A DNA stretch of 64,000 bases from Enterobacter sp. SA187 (GCF_001888805.2 NZ_CP019113.1:3286001-3350000), one strand, 5' to 3'; shown: positions 1 to 8,354, numbered from the stretch's first letter. Notes: a model not told the origin generated them from the letters alone. A program made the numbers and translations.

Positions 1-459
1 CACTTTATCTTTAAACGCCGGGGCGGTCAGATCCTGCCACTCTTTCGGCTCTGGGGTACCGCTTTTGGTGTTCCAGACAATACCCAGCGCCGACACGCCC
101 TGCGCCACGTATTCGCTGGTTTTCAGCGCTGCGGGCACCTTTTCGGCATTGCTGCTCTGGTACGGCAGCAGCCAGCCGCGGGTATGCAGATCTTCTGCGG
201 TATCCCAGGAGGCGGAGATCAAAATATCCGCCTGCGGATTGGCCTGTTCGGCTTCCAGACGTGCCATCACTTTGCCGGTGGTGGCCTGGAAAATATTCAC
301 TTTCACGCCGGTCTTTTTCTCGTACCCGCTGGCGAGACTTTTTGCCAGCGAACCCGGACCTGCGGTATAGACCGTCAGCGCGTGGGCGCTGGAGATCATG
401 ACGGAAGACAGCATCATGGCGAGAGCAACTCCTTTCTTCACAGACATTACAGCTTTCAT
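1..459 (-). CDS. ABC transporter periplasmic binding protein, N-terminal part (runs off window)
   Basis: The N-terminal 153 residues read on the minus strand from an ATG at 459, and the gene continues beyond position 1. It begins with a signal peptide (two lysines, then a hydrophobic run ending SSAHA). The mature start, LTVYTAGPGSLAKSL, and the later QADILISASWD are typical of the type-2 binding-protein family that carries Fe(3+), 2-aminoethylphosphonate or similar ligands (FbpA/AfuA/PhnS group). The start ATG overlaps the TGA of the ATPase gene upstream (ATGA), so the two are translationally coupled. The permease genes would be expected beyond the window edge. The ligand cannot be told from this fragment. 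Confidence 0.85.
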   Translation of the reverse strand, partial: MKAVMSVKKGVALAMMLSSVMISSAHALTVYTAGPGSLAKSLASGYEKKTGVKVNIFQATTGKVMARLEAEQANPQADILISASWDTAEDLHTRGWLLPYQSSNAEKVPAALKTSEYVAQGVSALGIVWNTKSGTPEPKEWQDLTAPAFKDKV

Positions 460-1157
460 GCATATTCCCCTGAGGATGGTGTGACAGCGCGTACAGCGGC
501 AATGCTGCCCGCAGAAAGATGCACGATGCGGTCGGCCAGCAGTTCGGCTTCCCGGCGATCGTGGGTGACATAGACGGCGGTGATGCCGAGCTGGCGCAGC
601 AGGCGCGACATCTCAAGGCATAACGACTCACGAAGTTCACTGTCGAGATTGGAGAGCGGCTCATCAAATAACAACACGCGCGGCTCAGCGACAATCGCCC
701 GCGCCAGGGCGACGCGCTGTTGCTGCCCGCCAGATAAGCCTGCCGGTTTACGGTCGGCGAAATCCGCCAGGCCGACGCGATCCAGCGCCGCCAGCACGCG
801 GGCCACCCGCTCACCGCGCGGCACGTTGCGCATCTTCAGCGGGAAAGCGACGTTCTGCGCCACCGTCATGTGCGGCCACAGGGCGTAGTCCTGAAACACC
901 ATGCCGATGTCGCGCGCTTCCGGCGGCAGTGACCAGTGGGGTTTCGCCACCAGACGATCGCCGAAATAGATTTCGCCTTCCGCAGGCTGCGTAAGCCCAG
1001 CCAGCAGGCGCAGCAGCGTGCTTTTGCCGCACCCCGACGGGCCGAGGAGCGCCACAATGCTGCCGGCGTCGACAGTGAGATCGATCTGATTGAGAACGGT
1101 ATGTGAGCCGAAGGCGAAAGAGACGCCCTGCAGCCTTATATCGGTGAATGCGTTCAC
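456..1157 (-). CDS. ABC transporter ATP-binding protein (iron/AEP/polyamine type)
   Basis: A 233-residue ATPase that energises the importer whose binding protein follows. It shows Walker A GPSGCGKST near residue 38, a Q-loop region (MVFQDYALWPHM), signature LSGGQQQR, Walker B RVLLFDEPL and the switch VTHD. It lacks the C-terminal TOBE extension of longer members such as YdcT. I chose the GTG at 1157 because GGGAGGG lies just upstream and the first residues (NAFTDIRLQGVSF) match the usual start of the fold. The frame is open to a GTG at 1235, but that extension is low-complexity and does not look like ATPase. The stop overlaps the start of the binding-protein gene. Confidence 0.88.
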   Translation of the reverse strand: MNAFTDIRLQGVSFAFGSHTVLNQIDLTVDAGSIVALLGPSGCGKSTLLRLLAGLTQPAEGEIYFGDRLVAKPHWSLPPEARDIGMVFQDYALWPHMTVAQNVAFPLKMRNVPRGERVARVLAALDRVGLADFADRKPAGLSGGQQQRVALARAIVAEPRVLLFDEPLSNLDSELRESLCLEMSRLLRQLGITAVYVTHDRREAELLADRIVHLSAGSIAAVRAVTPSSGEYA

Positions 1158-1249
1158 GATCGCCCTCCCGCAGCGGGAAGCCGACACGCGCCCGGGATCG
1201 ACATCCGCCGGGCCGCACTCACCTGTGGAAAACACAGGGGAGTAAACAT
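1154..1249 (-). CDS. possible 31-residue leader ORF ahead of the ABC operon
   Basis: An ATG at 1249 has a strong ribosome site (AGAGGAT, suitable spacing) and opens a 31-codon frame. Its TGA overlaps the GTG start of the ATPase gene (GTGA), in a different frame from the ATPase. The peptide (MFTPLCFPQVSAARR...) resembles nothing I know. It could be a leader peptide that couples translation into the GTG start, or a chance frame. The good ribosome site and the exact stop/start overlap are the only support. Confidence 0.35.
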   Translation of the reverse strand: MFTPLCFPQVSAARRMSIPGACRLPAAGGRS

Positions 1250-1386
1250 ATTGTTATCCTCTTTGGGACTTAGTAAGGCGAGACTATAGGGAGGGAGTGT
1301 GACGGATAGATTACGCTTAGGTTACGACTTGCTTTCCGGACGCTTTCAGTCCCTTAATGCGTCATCAACCTGACGAGGACAATATC

Positions 1387-1956
1387 ATGAGCCATTTTCG
1401 CCCTGTCGCCCTGGAGCATGCCAGCCGCCTGCTTAATCACGGGCCGACCATTATGATCACCAGCCGCGACGAACAGATTGACCGCCGGAATGTGATGTCC
1501 GCCGCCTGGTCGATGCCGGTGGAGTTCTCGCCGCCGCGCATTGCCATTGTGGTGGATAAAAGCACCTGGTCGCGGGAGCTTATCGAGCGCAGCGGCATGT
1601 TTGGCATTGTTATCCCCGGCGTCGCTGCTACCAACTGGACCTATGCGGTCGGCAGCGTGACCGGGCGGGATGAGGATAAGTTTAACTGTTACGGCATACC
1701 GGCCATTGCCGGGCCGGTACTGGGGTTACCCGTTGTGGAAGAGAAATGTCTGGCTTGGATGGAGTGCCGCCTGCTGCCCGCCACCGCCGCGCAGGAAAAA
1801 TACGATACGTTATTTGGCGAAGTGGTTTCCGCCGCCGCCGATGAACGGGCGTTTATCAACGGTCGCTGGGATTTTGATGACGATAAGCTCAACACCCTGC
1901 ACCATCTGGGCGGCGGGAATTTTGTGGCGAGCGGAAAGGCGTTGAGTGTGAAGTAA
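1387..1956 (+). CDS. yddH: flavin reductase-like FMN-binding split-barrel protein YddH
   Basis: A 189-residue cytoplasmic protein matching E. coli YddH along its whole length. Conserved stretches include LLNHGPTIMITSRDEQ, SAAWSMPVEF and IPGVAATNW. The fold is the FMN-binding split barrel of flavin reductases and related oxidoreductases; the substrate is unknown. The ATG at 1387 was chosen over the upstream in-frame codon at 1357 because GAGGA lies at good distance and the E. coli protein starts there (MSxF). It is convergent with pptA, and a REP pair fills the gap. In K-12 yddH is likewise close to pptA (ydcE). Confidence 0.92.
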   Translation: MSHFRPVALEHASRLLNHGPTIMITSRDEQIDRRNVMSAAWSMPVEFSPPRIAIVVDKSTWSRELIERSGMFGIVIPGVAATNWTYAVGSVTGRDEDKFNCYGIPAIAGPVLGLPVVEEKCLAWMECRLLPATAAQEKYDTLFGEVVSAAADERAFINGRWDFDDDKLNTLHHLGGGNFVASGKALSVK

Positions 1957-2043
1957 GCGCCGGGTGGCGCTAACGCTTACCCGGCCTACAAAAACCAGGC
2001 GTGTGACGTGTAGGCCGGGTAAGGCGCAGCCGCCACCCGGCGC
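1957..2043. repeat. BIME: two REP units between yddH and pptA
   Basis: Two oppositely oriented REP palindromes (GCCGGGTGGCGCTAACGC... and ...AAGGCGCAGCCGCCACCCGG) lie between the convergent yddH and pptA stops. In mRNA they can form stable hairpins and probably protect or end both transcripts. The same consensus recurs at six other places in the window. Confidence 0.9.
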
Positions 2044-2048
2044 AAAAA

Positions 2049-2279
2049 TCACATCGAATAACCCGGTTTTTTGATTAACTCATCCATTTGCGGGCCGATT
2101 TGCGTATCCCACACCTGCGCTTTCCAGTCGTCCGGTTGCACCTGGCTGTACGCCACGCTCACCGAACTCTCCTTGCTGTCAAAATGACTGACGATCACCT
2201 GGGTGATGGCCTCCGCCAGCGCGGCTTTTTGTTCATCGTTAAAATCACGCGGGAAACTTTTAATATCAACGTGTGGCAT
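2049..2279 (-). CDS. pptA: 4-oxalocrotonate tautomerase family protein PptA
   Basis: A 76-residue small tautomerase close to E. coli PptA/YdcE. It starts MPHVDIKSFPRDF, so after Met removal the N-terminal proline that acts as catalytic base is present. It ends LIKKPGYSM, two residues short of the E. coli protein. The family forms small dimers or hexamers that keto-enolise phenylpyruvate-like compounds in vitro; the physiological substrate is unknown. It lies 56 nt downstream of the kinase-like gene on the same strand and may share its transcript. AGGAG-type ribosome site at the start. Confidence 0.93.
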   Translation of the reverse strand: MPHVDIKSFPRDFNDEQKAALAEAITQVIVSHFDSKESSVSVAYSQVQPDDWKAQVWDTQIGPQMDELIKKPGYSM

Positions 2280-2335
2280 AGCAGGCTCCTTATTGAGATA
2301 ACGTTAAACCTAACACACCGCACCGCCGCAGATTA

Positions 2336-2869
2336 TCAATTGATGCCGTTATTCAGAAAGTCCCTGGTCTGGCGCGGGCTGCGCAGACGCACAAAGCGGA
2401 TATGCGCAAAGGCCGGATCCGCCATATCCGCTTCATAACGCGCGCGGTTGCTGCGCCAGGTTTTCAGCGTCCACAGCAGAATTGACTCACGGCTGAAAAA
2501 CGACTGCCGAAAGCTTTCACGGTTGCCGGTGCCCGGCCAGAGTTCCTTTTTATGCCAGGCGCGTTTCAGGGCGCGCATGACGGCCTGACGCAGGGTACGG
2601 GCAAATCCATAATCCACCCATACCACCATATCCACCTTTTGCCATTTCACAGGCCGTGTGCGGTTGTAATTACCATCCAGCACCCAGCCTGGCGTGGCGT
2701 TCAGCTTTTCGCCAAGCAGCGCCAGCAGCTCTTCATCGGAAACGCCCTGCCAGTTGGGTCGCCAGTACAGCGCATCCATTTCGATATAAGGCACATCCAG
2801 GTGACTTGCCAGACGGCGGGCGAGCGTAGTTTTACCGCTGCCGCTGGTGCCGATGACGTTGATTTTCAT
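2336..2869 (-). CDS. small P-loop kinase-like protein (FlaR / adenylate-kinase-like)
   Basis: A 177-residue cytoplasmic P-loop protein with Walker A GTSGSGKTT at residues 7-15. This is followed by LDVPYIEMDALYWRPNW, the acidic-aromatic pattern of the 'DNA topology modulation protein FlaR'-type adenylate-kinase relatives. GWVLDGNYNRTR and a Trp/Arg-rich lid segment follow. Members are often annotated as topology modulation proteins or shikimate kinase-like, and no substrate is established. The start ATG at 2869 directly precedes the P-loop strand as expected. Probably transcribed with pptA. Confidence 0.82.
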   Translation of the reverse strand: MKINVIGTSGSGKTTLARRLASHLDVPYIEMDALYWRPNWQGVSDEELLALLGEKLNATPGWVLDGNYNRTRPVKWQKVDMVVWVDYGFARTLRQAVMRALKRAWHKKELWPGTGNRESFRQSFFSRESILLWTLKTWRSNRARYEADMADPAFAHIRFVRLRSPRQTRDFLNNGIN

Positions 2870-2930
2870 GCGCAGGCTGACTCTTCATTTTTCATTCATG
2901 GAAATTATGAAACTAAGGATCCCTGAATTA

Positions 2931-2955
2931 GCCGGATGGCGCAAGCTCACCCGGC
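2931..2955. repeat. single REP unit downstream of the sulfur operon
   Basis: One REP-like palindrome (GCCGGATGGCGC...CACCCGGC) sits between the end of the eight-gene operon and the kinase-like gene. It probably acts as the 3' stabiliser or terminator of that operon. Confidence 0.7.
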
Positions 2956-2971
2956 GCTGAAAAGGGTGCGC

Positions 2972-3862
2972 TTAATAAGTGATCCCCGGCGGGTTGATTT
3001 GTGACGTTGTCACTGCTTCTCCGGCTTCCCCCCAGCGTGCCAGTACCTTCTGATACTCTCCCCTTGCGATAGCGCCATCCAGCGCCGCTTTCAGCGCCTC
3101 AACCAGCCCGTTGCCTTTTTTGGTGGTGGTGGCGACATAGGCTTTTTTCGGACCAAGGCCGACCACTTTGGTTTTACCGGTCAGCGCCGCTTTATAAAAC
3201 GCCACTGACTGCGGACCGAAAAACACATCCGCGCGCCCGGACTGAATATACAGATTGCCCGAGGCGTCATCGGTCAGATAGACCGGCAGCGCGGGTTTTC
3301 GTCCTGCCCGTTCGTTTTCCGTGTTCCAGCCGAGCAGGATCTTCTCCTGATTGGTGCCGGAGCCGACAATCACCTTGCGCCCCGACAAATCCTCAGGTCC
3401 GTGCACTGCCTCAATGGGACTGGTGGATTTCACCGAAAACGCCAGCGAATCGACGCGGTAGGTGGCGAAGTCGTACTTCTCTTTGCGCTGCTCGGTGACG
3501 GCGATATTGACCAGCGCCACGTCATAACGCCCGGCGGAGATGCCCAGCGGCCAGTCTTCCCACGCCGTCGGCACCAGCTTTAACTTCAGCCCGAGGCTGT
3601 CCGCCAGCAGGCGGGCAATGTCCGGATCGCTGCCGATGCGGGTACGGTTATCGCTGGCGAGCAGCGCCAGCGGCGGCGAATTCAGCGCCGAAATAGCCAC
3701 CGTCAGCGTACCCGGTTCGACAAAGGCAAAATTCGGCGGAATTCTGGCGATCGCCGCCTCATCGCGCTGGCTGTGCAACGGCGTCTCGTTAGCTTTCAGA
3801 TCGATACCCTGCGCGCCGCTGAGCGTACTGACCAGCAACAGCGCCCATAATCCCTGTTTCAT
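2972..3862 (-). CDS. polar amino-acid ABC transporter binding protein (second of two paralogues)
   Basis: A 296-residue periplasmic binding protein of the SBP_bac_3 family with a cleavable signal peptide (MKQGLWALLLVSTLSGAQG). Lobe motifs include SALNSPPL, GSDPDIARLLADSLGLKL, TAWEDWPLGISAGRYD and SGRADVFFGP. It is a clear paralogue of the protein at 6082-7014: both share GSGTNQE, WEDWPLG and the C-terminal RWGE...INPPG. It is the last gene of the operon, 9 nt after the ATPase. Two paralogous binding proteins feeding one permease/ATPase recalls TcyJ/TcyK of Bacillus. The likely ligand is an S-substituted (or N-acetylated) cysteine, by context only. Confidence 0.9.
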   Translation of the reverse strand: MKQGLWALLLVSTLSGAQGIDLKANETPLHSQRDEAAIARIPPNFAFVEPGTLTVAISALNSPPLALLASDNRTRIGSDPDIARLLADSLGLKLKLVPTAWEDWPLGISAGRYDVALVNIAVTEQRKEKYDFATYRVDSLAFSVKSTSPIEAVHGPEDLSGRKVIVGSGTNQEKILLGWNTENERAGRKPALPVYLTDDASGNLYIQSGRADVFFGPQSVAFYKAALTGKTKVVGLGPKKAYVATTTKKGNGLVEALKAALDGAIARGEYQKVLARWGEAGEAVTTSQINPPGITY

Positions 3863-3871
3863 GCTCTCTCC

Positions 3872-4645
3872 TTACAACACTTTGGATAAGAATTGCCGGG
3901 TGCGCGGGTGCTGCGGATGGTTCAGCACCTCGTCGCTGCTGCCCTGCTCCACGATTTTGCCGTCCACCATAAACACCACGTTGTCGGCCACCTCGCGGGC
4001 AAAGCCAATTTCATGGGTGACCACCACCAGGGTGGTTCCGGAACGCGCCAGCTTTTTGATCACATCCAGCACCTCGCCCACCAGTTCCGGATCGAGGGCC
4101 GAGGTCGGCTCGTCAAACAGCATCACCCGCGGGCGCAACGCCAGGGCGCGGGCAATGGCGATGCGCTGTTGTTGCCCGCCGGAAAGGTGCCGTGACCAGG
4201 CATCGGCTTTATTACGCAGCCCCACGACGTCGAGCAATTCATAGGCCCGCTCGATGGCGGCCTTACGGCTAAGCTGTTTGTGGGCGATGGGCGCTTCGAT
4301 CAGGTTTTCCAGCACCGTTAAGTGCGGGAAGAGATTGAAGTTCTGGAACACATAGCCGACGTTGACGCGCTGGCGCAGGATCTCCTTCTCCTTGAGTTCA
4401 TAGAGTTTGTCACCCTGGCGGCGGTAGCCGATGTAATCGCCGTCAATCTGGATAAAACCTTCATCGACACGCTCCAGATGATTAATCGCCCGCAGCAGCG
4501 TGGATTTTCCGGAACCGGACGGTCCGAGGATCACCGTCACCGAACCCGGCGCTAACTCCAGTGAAATATCATCCAGCGCTTTGTGACGGCCAAAGTATTT
4601 GCTGACGCCGGTAATGGAAATATGGCCTTCATGAGAGGTGTGCAT
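3872..4645 (-). CDS. polar amino-acid ABC transporter ATPase
   Basis: About 257 residues, GlnQ/HisP/TcyN type. Walker A GPSGSGKST, the Q-loop region GYVFQNFNLFPHLT, signature LSGGQQQR, Walker B VMLFDEPTSALDPE and switch VTHE are all intact. I chose the ATG at 4645 (MHTSHEGHISITG); the frame is open further upstream to 4687, but that part overlaps the permease gene and has no family character. With this start the gene overlaps the permease stop by 17 nt, giving coupled translation. It should energise the permease at 4629-5555. Confidence 0.9.
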   Translation of the reverse strand: MHTSHEGHISITGVSKYFGRHKALDDISLELAPGSVTVILGPSGSGKSTLLRAINHLERVDEGFIQIDGDYIGYRRQGDKLYELKEKEILRQRVNVGYVFQNFNLFPHLTVLENLIEAPIAHKQLSRKAAIERAYELLDVVGLRNKADAWSRHLSGGQQQRIAIARALALRPRVMLFDEPTSALDPELVGEVLDVIKKLARSGTTLVVVTHEIGFAREVADNVVFMVDGKIVEQGSSDEVLNHPQHPRTRQFLSKVL

Positions 4646-5555
4646 GGACTGGCTCCTGTGGCTGAGCGACGCGACCCGGTGCGGCAACGCGGGCGACGCG
4701 GGTGGAATTGATAGCTGAGCGGCGCTCGCTGCGCGCCATCCAGCGCTCCACCAGATGCTGGATCAGCGACAGCACGCTGGTGATCACCAGATACCACACC
4801 GCCCCCACCATCAGCAGCGGGATCACTTCCTGGGTGCGGTTGTAGATCATCTGAATGGTGTAAAACAGCTCAGGCATCGCCAGCACGTACACCATCGCCG
4901 TACCCTTGGCGAGGCTGATGATCTCGTTAAAGCCGGACGGCAAAATCGTCCGCAGCGCCTGCGGCAGAATAATGCGCAGCGTGCGGCGGCTGGCAGGTAG
5001 CCCCAGCGCGGCGGCGGCTTCATACTGCCCGTGATCGACCCCCAGAAAACCGCCGCGAATGATTTCGGCGGTGTAGGCGCTCTGCACCAGCGTCAGCCCC
5101 ACCACGGCGGTGGAGAATTGCCCCAGCACGTTAATGGTGTCATAGCTCGCCCAGGTGATGCCGGTAAAAGGAATGCCGATGGCGAGCGTGTCGTAGAGAT
5201 AGGAGAAATTATAAAGGATGATCAGCACCACAATCAGCGGCAGCGAACGGAACAGCCAGATGTAACCCCATGCCAGACTGCTCAACAGCCAGGACGACGA
5301 CAGCCTGGCAAGGGCCAGCAGGCCGCCGAAGATCACGCTCAGCACCGTGCCGAGCAGGGTCAGCAGCAGCGTTTGCCCCAGCCCTTCGAGGATCACCGGA
5401 TCGAAGAACCAGCGGGCAAATACGCTCCATTCCCAGCGCGGATTAAAGGCAACCGACTGGATCACAATGGCCAGCACCAGCAGCGCCACGGCCGCGCCGA
5501 CAATACGCAGCGGATAACGCGCGGGGATCACTTTAATGGGTTCAGATGTTTTCAT
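4629..5555 (-). CDS. polar amino-acid ABC transporter permease
   Basis: A 308-residue inner-membrane permease of the HisM/GlnP family. Hydrophobic segments lie near residues 15-32, 60-85, 92-115 and beyond 195. The EAA loop (GQYEAAAALGLPASRRTLRIILPQA) contacts the ATPase. Only one permease gene is present, so it probably works as a homodimer. The C-terminal tail after residue 285 is longer than usual and overlaps the ATPase start. It follows the GNAT gene by 9 nt. Confidence 0.9.
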   Translation of the reverse strand: MKTSEPIKVIPARYPLRIVGAAVALLVLAIVIQSVAFNPRWEWSVFARWFFDPVILEGLGQTLLLTLLGTVLSVIFGGLLALARLSSSWLLSSLAWGYIWLFRSLPLIVVLIILYNFSYLYDTLAIGIPFTGITWASYDTINVLGQFSTAVVGLTLVQSAYTAEIIRGGFLGVDHGQYEAAAALGLPASRRTLRIILPQALRTILPSGFNEIISLAKGTAMVYVLAMPELFYTIQMIYNRTQEVIPLLMVGAVWYLVITSVLSLIQHLVERWMARSERRSAINSTRVARVAAPGRVAQPQEPVHAHLS

Positions 5556-5564
5556 GTTGATTCC

Positions 5565-6071
5565 TCAGGCTGATTTCCCCAGCGCCACGCCGAGCGCTTT
5601 GGTAAAGCGCAACCGTCCGTCATAAGGCGGCTGGCTGTAGATTTCCGGATCGCGCTCGACATCAAACTGCGCCTCATAGCCCTGACTGAGATAGAGCCTG
5701 ACCGCTTCCGGCTGACGAAAACCGGTGGTCAGATAAATACGGCTGTAACCCGCCAGCACCGCCCGCCGCTCCAGCTCGCGCACCACCCGCGCCGCCAGCC
5801 CCTGCTGACGCAGGGTTTTGTCCGTCCAGATGCGTTTTATTTCGGCGGTATGCGCATCAAAGGGTTTATACGCGCCGGTGGCGATGATCTTCCCGTCGCG
5901 CTCCAGCACAATAAACAACCCCTGCGGCGGCAAATACCATTCGGTCAGCTCCACCTCGGCGTCTTTCGAAAAATAATCCCCGTAGCGCGCGGCGTATTCC
6001 GCAAATAAACCTTCGATGACCGGCTGAAGTTCCGGTGCTTCCGGTGAGAGATCGCGAAAATGTTCGCTCAT
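5565..6071 (-). CDS. GNAT N-acetyltransferase, probable S-alkylcysteine acetylase
   Basis: A 168-residue GNAT protein. The acetyl-CoA motif is in TDKTLRQQGLAARVVREL, followed by the aromatic strand YSRIYLTTGFRQPEAVRLYLSQGYE. The start at 6071 (MSEHFRDLSPEAPEL) has GGAGCGGCCC ahead of it; the open frame extending to 6221 overlaps the binding-protein gene and is not coding. In the Bacillus ytmI and yxe operons a GNAT of about this size (YtmI 178, YxeL 165 residues, from memory) N-acetylates S-substituted cysteines before oxidation. The same role is inferred from the neighbours here, not from specific residues. Confidence 0.85.
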   Translation of the reverse strand: MSEHFRDLSPEAPELQPVIEGLFAEYAARYGDYFSKDAEVELTEWYLPPQGLFIVLERDGKIIATGAYKPFDAHTAEIKRIWTDKTLRQQGLAARVVRELERRAVLAGYSRIYLTTGFRQPEAVRLYLSQGYEAQFDVERDPEIYSQPPYDGRLRFTKALGVALGKSA

Positions 6072-6081
6072 GGGCCGCTCC

Positions 6082-7014
6082 TTAATCGCCAAGGCCTGGC
6101 GGGTTGATTTCCGATGACGGGATGCGTTCGACGCCTTCTCCCCAGCGGGCGAGTACTTTCTGGTAGTCGCCGTTTTTGATCGCGCCGTTAAGGGCGGTTT
6201 GCACCGGCTCCGCCAGGCCACTGCCTTTTTTCAGCGTCACAGCGATGTGCGCCGCTTTCGGCCAGCCGCCGTCCACCACGCCCACCAGTTTGGTTTTTTG
6301 CGTCAGCGCCGCTTTCCAGGCACCCGTGACGTTCGGGCCAAAAAAGGCATCGGCGCGACCCGATTGCAGCGCCAGCGTCTGGGCGGCGTCATCCTTGGTG
6401 TACACCGGCACAAAAGGCTTCAGCCCCTTCTGCTGGTTCGCTTTATCCCATGCCAGCAGGATCGCTTCCTGATTGGTGCCGGAGCCGACGATAATGCGCA
6501 GTCCGGCGATGTCTTCCGCTTTCTCAATGTTGCTGATTGGGCTGGTTGATTTCACGTAAAAGCCCAGCGAATCCTTGCGGTAGGTGGCGAAATCGAACTT
6601 CTCTTTGCGCTCTTTGGTGACGGTGATGTTGCTAATGGCGGCGTCATATTTGCCGGACGCCACGCCCAGCGGCCAGTCCTCCCAGGAGGTCGGCACGACA
6701 TTTAATTCCAGTCCCAGGCTGTCCGCCACCAGGCGGGCAATGTCCACCTCGCTGCCGAGCAGGGTTTTGTTGTCATCGGAAAACACCGTCAGCGGCGGCG
6801 AGTTCAGCGCGGCGACCGCCACGGTGAATTTCCCCGGCTGCACAAAACGGTGATCTTTTGGCAACTGCGCGATCGCCTGCGGATTGGCCGGAGTATTGAT
6901 CGGCGTCTTATTGGCCTCAATGCTGACGCCGGTGCCATTGATAGTGACCTCTTTTGCATACGCCAGCGGCGTTAAGGCGAGGGTCATAGCCAGTAAGAGT
7001 GAAGTTTTCTGCAT
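6082..7014 (-). CDS. polar amino-acid ABC transporter binding protein (first of two paralogues)
   Basis: A 310-residue periplasmic SBP_bac_3 protein with signal peptide MQKTSLLLAMTLALTPLAYA. Ligand-lobe motifs are AALNSPPLTVF, GSEVDIARLVADSLGLEL, SWEDWPLGVASGKYD and SGRADAFFGP. It shares most of these with the protein at 2972-3862 but has its own N-terminal extension (EANKTPINTPANPQ). It lies between the larger monooxygenase and the acetyltransferase genes, 10 nt from each, so it belongs to the same transcript. Confidence 0.9.
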   Translation of the reverse strand: MQKTSLLLAMTLALTPLAYAKEVTINGTGVSIEANKTPINTPANPQAIAQLPKDHRFVQPGKFTVAVAALNSPPLTVFSDDNKTLLGSEVDIARLVADSLGLELNVVPTSWEDWPLGVASGKYDAAISNITVTKERKEKFDFATYRKDSLGFYVKSTSPISNIEKAEDIAGLRIIVGSGTNQEAILLAWDKANQQKGLKPFVPVYTKDDAAQTLALQSGRADAFFGPNVTGAWKAALTQKTKLVGVVDGGWPKAAHIAVTLKKGSGLAEPVQTALNGAIKNGDYQKVLARWGEGVERIPSSEINPPGLGD

Positions 7015-7025
7015 AGCGTTATTCT

Positions 7026-8345
7026 CTATTTTGTTTTTATAAACTGATTCACCGGCAATTCGAGGCCCAGACTTTCGCGCAGCGTGGTGCCGGGGTAGTC
7101 GGTGCGGAACAGGCCCCGTGCCTGTAACAGAGGCACCACCTGGTCAACAAAGCGCGGGAAGGTATCCGGCGTACCGCCCTGAATAATGAAGCCATCGGCG
7201 GCGTACTGGCTGAACCACTGTTCAAGACCGTCCGCCACCTCCTCCGGTGTACCGGCAAAACGCGGGCGCGGTGAGGCGGCTTCCAGCGCCACCTGACGCA
7301 GCGTCAGGCCACGTTCTCGGGCATTGCGTTTGATCTCATCGGTGGTGCTGCGGAAACTGTTTTGCCCCAGATCGCCGATGTCCGGGAAGGGTTCATCCAG
7401 CGGATACTGGCTGAAATCGTGATGTTCGAAATAGCGCCCCAGATAGTTCAGCGCATCGGTAACCGATACCAGCGCGGCCGTGGTCTGATACTGCTGCTCC
7501 ACGTCCGCCGCGTCTTTTCCGACAATGACGCTGACGCCCTGAAATATATGCAGTTCATGCGCCTGACGGCCATTGGCTTCAAGCTGGAGCTTAACGTCGC
7601 GATAAAAGGCTTTGGCTTCTTCTAACGTATCGTGATGGGTAAATATCGCGTCGGCATGTTTGGCGGCTAATTTCTTGCCATCATCAGACGCGCCAGCCTG
7701 AAATACAATTGGGCGTCCCTGCGGCGTACGGCCAATATTCAGCGGCCCCGCCACCTTAAAGAATTCCCCTTCATGATTAAGCGTATGTAATTTCGCTGCA
7801 TCGAAAAACTGCCCGCTCGCTTTATTACGCACGAAGGCATCCTCTTCCCAGGAATCCCACAGCCCTTTTACCACGTCGAGATATTCATCGGCGATGCGGT
7901 AACGCAGCGCATGTTCCGGGTGTTTATCGCGGGAGAAATTTTTAGCCGACCCTTCCAGCGGCGACGTCACCACGTTCCAGCCCGCGCGGCCATTACTCAG
8001 ATGATCGAGGCTGGCGAACTGGCGCGCTACGGTAAAGGGTTCGCTGTAGGAGGTGGAGAGCGTCCCGACCAGCCCGAGGTTTTTGGTCAGGCTGGCAAGC
8101 GCCGATAATACCGTCAGCGGCTCAAAGCGATTTAAAAAATGCGGAATGGATTTTTCATTAATATAAAGGCCATCGGCGACAAATAAAAAATCCAGTTTGC
8201 CCTGTTCGGCTTTCAGCGCGGTTTCTTTTACAAAATCAAAATTAATACTGGCGTCAGCGGCAGCGGCCGGGTGTCGCCAGGCGGACATATTCCCTGACGC
8301 GCCATGCAAAATGGTGCCCAGGCGTAATTGTCTTGCGCTTGTCAT
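7026..8345 (-). CDS. NtaA/SnaA/DszA-family FMN-dependent monooxygenase (CmoJ/YxeK-like)
   Basis: A 439-residue luciferase-like (LLM) flavin monooxygenase of the nitrilotriacetate/dibenzothiophene-sulfone type. Recognisable blocks are RLGTILHGASGNMSAWRHP at the N-terminus, FLFVADGLYI, SNGRAGWNVVTSPLEGSAKNF, RPIVFQAGASDDGKKLAAKHADAIF and PRFAGTPEEVADGLEQWF. Length and motifs match Bacillus YtnJ/CmoJ (about 440 residues), which oxidatively cleaves the C-S bond of N-acetyl-S-alkylcysteines using reduced flavin. No flavin reductase lies in the operon, so FMNH2 must come from elsewhere. Third gene of the operon, 9 nt after the deacylase gene. Confidence 0.88.
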   Translation of the reverse strand: MTSARQLRLGTILHGASGNMSAWRHPAAAADASINFDFVKETALKAEQGKLDFLFVADGLYINEKSIPHFLNRFEPLTVLSALASLTKNLGLVGTLSTSYSEPFTVARQFASLDHLSNGRAGWNVVTSPLEGSAKNFSRDKHPEHALRYRIADEYLDVVKGLWDSWEEDAFVRNKASGQFFDAAKLHTLNHEGEFFKVAGPLNIGRTPQGRPIVFQAGASDDGKKLAAKHADAIFTHHDTLEEAKAFYRDVKLQLEANGRQAHELHIFQGVSVIVGKDAADVEQQYQTTAALVSVTDALNYLGRYFEHHDFSQYPLDEPFPDIGDLGQNSFRSTTDEIKRNARERGLTLRQVALEAASPRPRFAGTPEEVADGLEQWFSQYAADGFIIQGGTPDTFPRFVDQVVPLLQARGLFRTDYPGTTLRESLGLELPVNQFIKTK

Positions 8346-8354
8346 AGAATGTCC

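Noticed and set aside
11..814. Long open frame antisense/out of frame over the ABC binding-protein and ATPase genes
   Set aside because: It is a shadow frame; the real binding-protein frame runs off the window edge and shows a signal peptide and family motifs.
1158..1235. N-terminal extension of the ATPase to a GTG at 1235
   Set aside because: The extra 26 residues have no family similarity and no ribosome site; GGGAGGG favours the GTG at 1157.
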